Shown piece by piece: positions 62,209 through 64,000 of a stretch of 64,000 nt of DNA (its first letter is position 1; each line of letters begins with the position of its first letter). The translations under genes and the position numbers were made by a program. The DNA comes from Arcanobacterium_A bovis (GTDB taxonomy: Bacteria > Actinomycetota > Actinomycetes > Actinomycetales > Actinomycetaceae): assembly GCF_042655305.1 (NCBI RefSeq), contig NZ_JBHSLR010000009.1; one strand, given 5' to 3'. The notes beneath the pieces are model-generated. The model made no database searches and was not told the DNA's origin. It saw only the letters and a program-made list of their open reading frames with translations.

Positions 62209-63246
62209 ATGAATACAAATATGACTACAAATTCAACTCAAACAAATATTGATCTCCATTCGGTTGTGTATATCGGAAACGATACGCAAACATTCGAAGA
62301 GCTGCGAAAACTCGCCGATCTTGTGGGAGTGAGCGTAGCGCACGTGTCACGGTCAGATTTTGGCACCGGCGTGCTCCGTTTTTCTTCGATAGGCTGCGAG
62401 GACGGTTTCGTCGAAGCAAGTTTTCATGAGTTGTTTGCACCTTATTTTGCGAAAGGTACAGTTCGTCTCAATTGTCGCGACGACGCCGCTGACGTACTCG
62501 AGCTTATGGTGGCAGTTGGTTCCACAGTGCGTGGGCGCGTAGTAGGCGTAATCGGCATGCAAGGTGGAAGCGGTGCCTCCACTCTCAGTGCGTTGATTGC
62601 CCGTACGCTGGCTCGACGTGAAAACGACGTGTCACTCGTCGATATGGATAGTTCATCAGTTGGTATCGATATGATCCTTTCGCAAGTAGATTCAACTGGG
62701 AAACGCTGGGCTGATATACGAGGTCGCGGCGCAGTGCTGGCCGGACGGCTGCGCGACTGCCTCATTCCGTGGCATGGAGTGAGCGTGCTCTCGGCCGATC
62801 ATCGTGGCGGTGTACCTCTCGATAATGACCAAGGCATCAAAGTGATCGCGGCGCTCGCACAAGTGCATGCTTGGACGGTACTTGATCTACCACGCTCGGT
62901 TATCGCTCCTACCAGCCCAGAGGCGACGTGGCTTGAATGGTGCGATTACATTGTTCTGGTTACAAAATCATCAGATCTTGCAGTTGAACAAACACGTATC
63001 AAGCTCCAGCATGTAGGACATGGCTGCCCTGTTGCTGTGGTCGTGAGCGAAGCGCGTTCACGCAACCACCTTGCCCACATTGCCCAGACCATCGGATCTG
63101 CACGGGTCTACAACCTGCGCCAACAACGCAACTACGCGGGCGATCTTGAACACGGACTCGCTCCCGGAGATAGGTCTCGATCCGGCACAGTGAACGATGT
63201 CAAGACACTGTGCGATCGGTTCTTATCAGAAGCGGATGAGTCATGA
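62209..63246 (+). CDS. ssd: Ssd/CpaE-like septum-site or pilus localisation protein
   Basis: 345 aa. MinD/ParA-like fold whose P-loop is degenerate: GMQGGSGASTLS where KGGxGKT is usual, with no lysine. Downstream VDMDSSSVGID and LDLPRS correspond to the switch and Walker B regions. The N-terminal domain is a receiver-like segment (VVYIGNDTQTFEELRKLADL). The family sits ahead of tad pilus genes in actinobacteria (M. tuberculosis Rv3660c). ATG at 62209 chosen over TTG at 62191; no clear ribosome binding site. Its stop overlaps the tadA start by four bases. Confidence 0.82.
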   Translation: MNTNMTTNSTQTNIDLHSVVYIGNDTQTFEELRKLADLVGVSVAHVSRSDFGTGVLRFSSIGCEDGFVEASFHELFAPYFAKGTVRLNCRDDAADVLELMVAVGSTVRGRVVGVIGMQGGSGASTLSALIARTLARRENDVSLVDMDSSSVGIDMILSQVDSTGKRWADIRGRGAVLAGRLRDCLIPWHGVSVLSADHRGGVPLDNDQGIKVIAALAQVHAWTVLDLPRSVIAPTSPEATWLEWCDYIVLVTKSSDLAVEQTRIKLQHVGHGCPVAVVVSEARSRNHLAHIAQTIGSARVYNLRQQRNYAGDLEHGLAPGDRSRSGTVNDVKTLCDRFLSEADES

Positions 63247-64000
63247 GATACACCGCAAGCCAGATTCAAGAAGTGCGCAAACGTCTCGCCGCTGGCAGAA
63301 GCATGGCAAATGCACTCGAGCCGGTACCCGTGATGTTCACCGAAGAACTTGCACAATTGCACACGCAGGTGCGTCACGAATTAATCGGAGCTGGCCAAAC
63401 ACTTGCTCCGTTGCTGGAGGATCCAGCCACCACAGACGTGCTAGTGAACGGTTCCCACAGTGTTTGGGCAGATCAAGGCAACGGAATGGTTCCAGTTGAG
63501 GTATCAGATCCACAACTAAAAACGGAAGACGGCGTTCGTGCACTTGCAGTGCGTCTCGCGGCAAGCTGCGGCCAACGACTCGACGATGCCAGCCCAATTG
63601 TGGACGGTACTTTCCCAAGTGGTATTCGCTTACATGCTGTGCTTCCTCCTCTCTCTGCACAAGGAACGTTAATTTCTTTGCGTACCCACAGATCAAAAAT
63701 TCTCACACTTGACGAACTTGTTGCATCCGGTTCAATTCACTTGCGATTAGAACCTGCAATTCGCGCGATGGTGGACAAGCGCGCGAACGTCATTATTTCT
63801 GGTGCTACAGGAGCAGGAAAAACCACATTTCTCAACGCTGCACTCTCGTTAGTCCCCACCGACCAGCGTATTTTGATTATCGAAGAGTCTGCCGAGCTCG
63901 CGCCAGTGCATCCACACGTTGTCCACCTGCAAGTTCGCCATGCAAACGTTCAGGGCGTAGGCGAAGTTTCGATGAGTGAGCTGGTGCGAGCTGCAATGCG
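63243..64000 (+). CDS. cpaF: TadA/CpaF-type secretion ATPase, 5' part (cut by window edge)
   Basis: At least 252 aa, open at the right edge. Type II/IV secretion ATPase of the Tad (tight adherence) pilus. LLEDPATTDVLVNGSHSVWAD near 60 is the usual N-terminal signature, GTLISLRTH near 145, Walker A SGATGAGKTTFLN near 187-199, Asp-box region ILIIEESAELAP near 213, and the His-box area VHLQVRHANVQGVGEV near 229-244. ATGA overlap with ssd couples the two. The rest of the tad operon should lie beyond 64000. Confidence 0.95.
   Translation, partial: MRYTASQIQEVRKRLAAGRSMANALEPVPVMFTEELAQLHTQVRHELIGAGQTLAPLLEDPATTDVLVNGSHSVWADQGNGMVPVEVSDPQLKTEDGVRALAVRLAASCGQRLDDASPIVDGTFPSGIRLHAVLPPLSAQGTLISLRTHRSKILTLDELVASGSIHLRLEPAIRAMVDKRANVIISGATGAGKTTFLNAALSLVPTDQRILIIEESAELAPVHPHVVHLQVRHANVQGVGEVSMSELVRAAM

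Noticed and set aside
62048..62218. Cys-rich N-terminal extension (CGKCG...) of the membrane protein at 60755
   Set aside because: It looks like a zinc ribbon, but the AAGGAG before 62047 and the divergent ssd promoter region argue that it is untranslated DNA.

Overview
The window looks like chromosome from a mid-G+C member of the Actinomycetaceae, most like Arcanobacterium or Trueperella. This is an inference. It rests on: actinobacteria-specific families (WhiB, a DUF5926-type protein, a GlxR-like Crp, an Ssd/TadA pilus locus); a sortase anchor of the LAxTG type; a whiB4-ponA2-metallophosphoesterase / ridA / crp-nth / hydrolase / ssd-tadA order that matches Mycobacterium tuberculosis; and many start codons with a TAnnnT box only 6-8 bases upstream, the actinobacterial leaderless layout. 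No rRNA, transposase, integrase, phage module or CRISPR array was seen.

Layout. 0-4.4 kb: phosphate signalling (start of a SenX3-like kinase divergent from phoU), gpmA, a TauE/SafE exporter and a LysP-type permease. 4.5-18 kb: an envelope island with a membrane-anchored esterase, a glutaminyl cyclase lipoprotein, an AT-rich orphan gene, an 8.1-kb gene for a giant repeat surface protein (LARTG anchor), a small protein that is only the esterase membrane anchor, and a second anchored esterase. 18-32 kb: tRNA-Ser(UGA), quinone oxidoreductase, serS-HAD-membrane phosphatase-like operon, lipid-kinase-like protein, pheA, a second phosphatase-like membrane protein, a GT2 glycosyltransferase, upp and tadA. 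32-38 kb: tRNA-Ser(CGA), a CPBP protease, and a gluconate operon (gntP plus a gluconokinase/6-phosphogluconate dehydrogenase fusion) with a divergent GntR regulator. 38-46.5 kb: molybdenum cofactor and molybdate uptake genes (moaD, moeB, modBC fusion, modA, mogA, moeA, moaC, moaE, moaA). 47-51 kb: a SufR-like regulator, a CtpE-type P-type ATPase, a candidate structured RNA and a GlsB-type membrane protein. 51-64 kb: etfBA, tRNA-Pro, metallophosphoesterase, PASTA penicillin-binding protein, whiB4-like, a 52-aa DUF4177-like gene, ridA, crp, nth, an alpha/beta hydrolase, a membrane protein, ssd and the start of tadA/cpaF.

How the genes fit together. The gluconate genes take up gluconate and carry it through 6-phosphogluconate to ribulose 5-phosphate. 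The Mo block imports molybdate and makes cofactor, but no user enzyme lies in the window. The most unusual items are the giant adhesin flanked by paralogous anchored esterases and a lone anchor protein, the gntK-gnd fusion, a structured RNA candidate at 50.4-50.6 kb, two copies of a 73-bp palindromic element 40 kb apart, a MoeB without its zinc cysteines, and an alpha/beta hydrolase with glycine at the nucleophile position.
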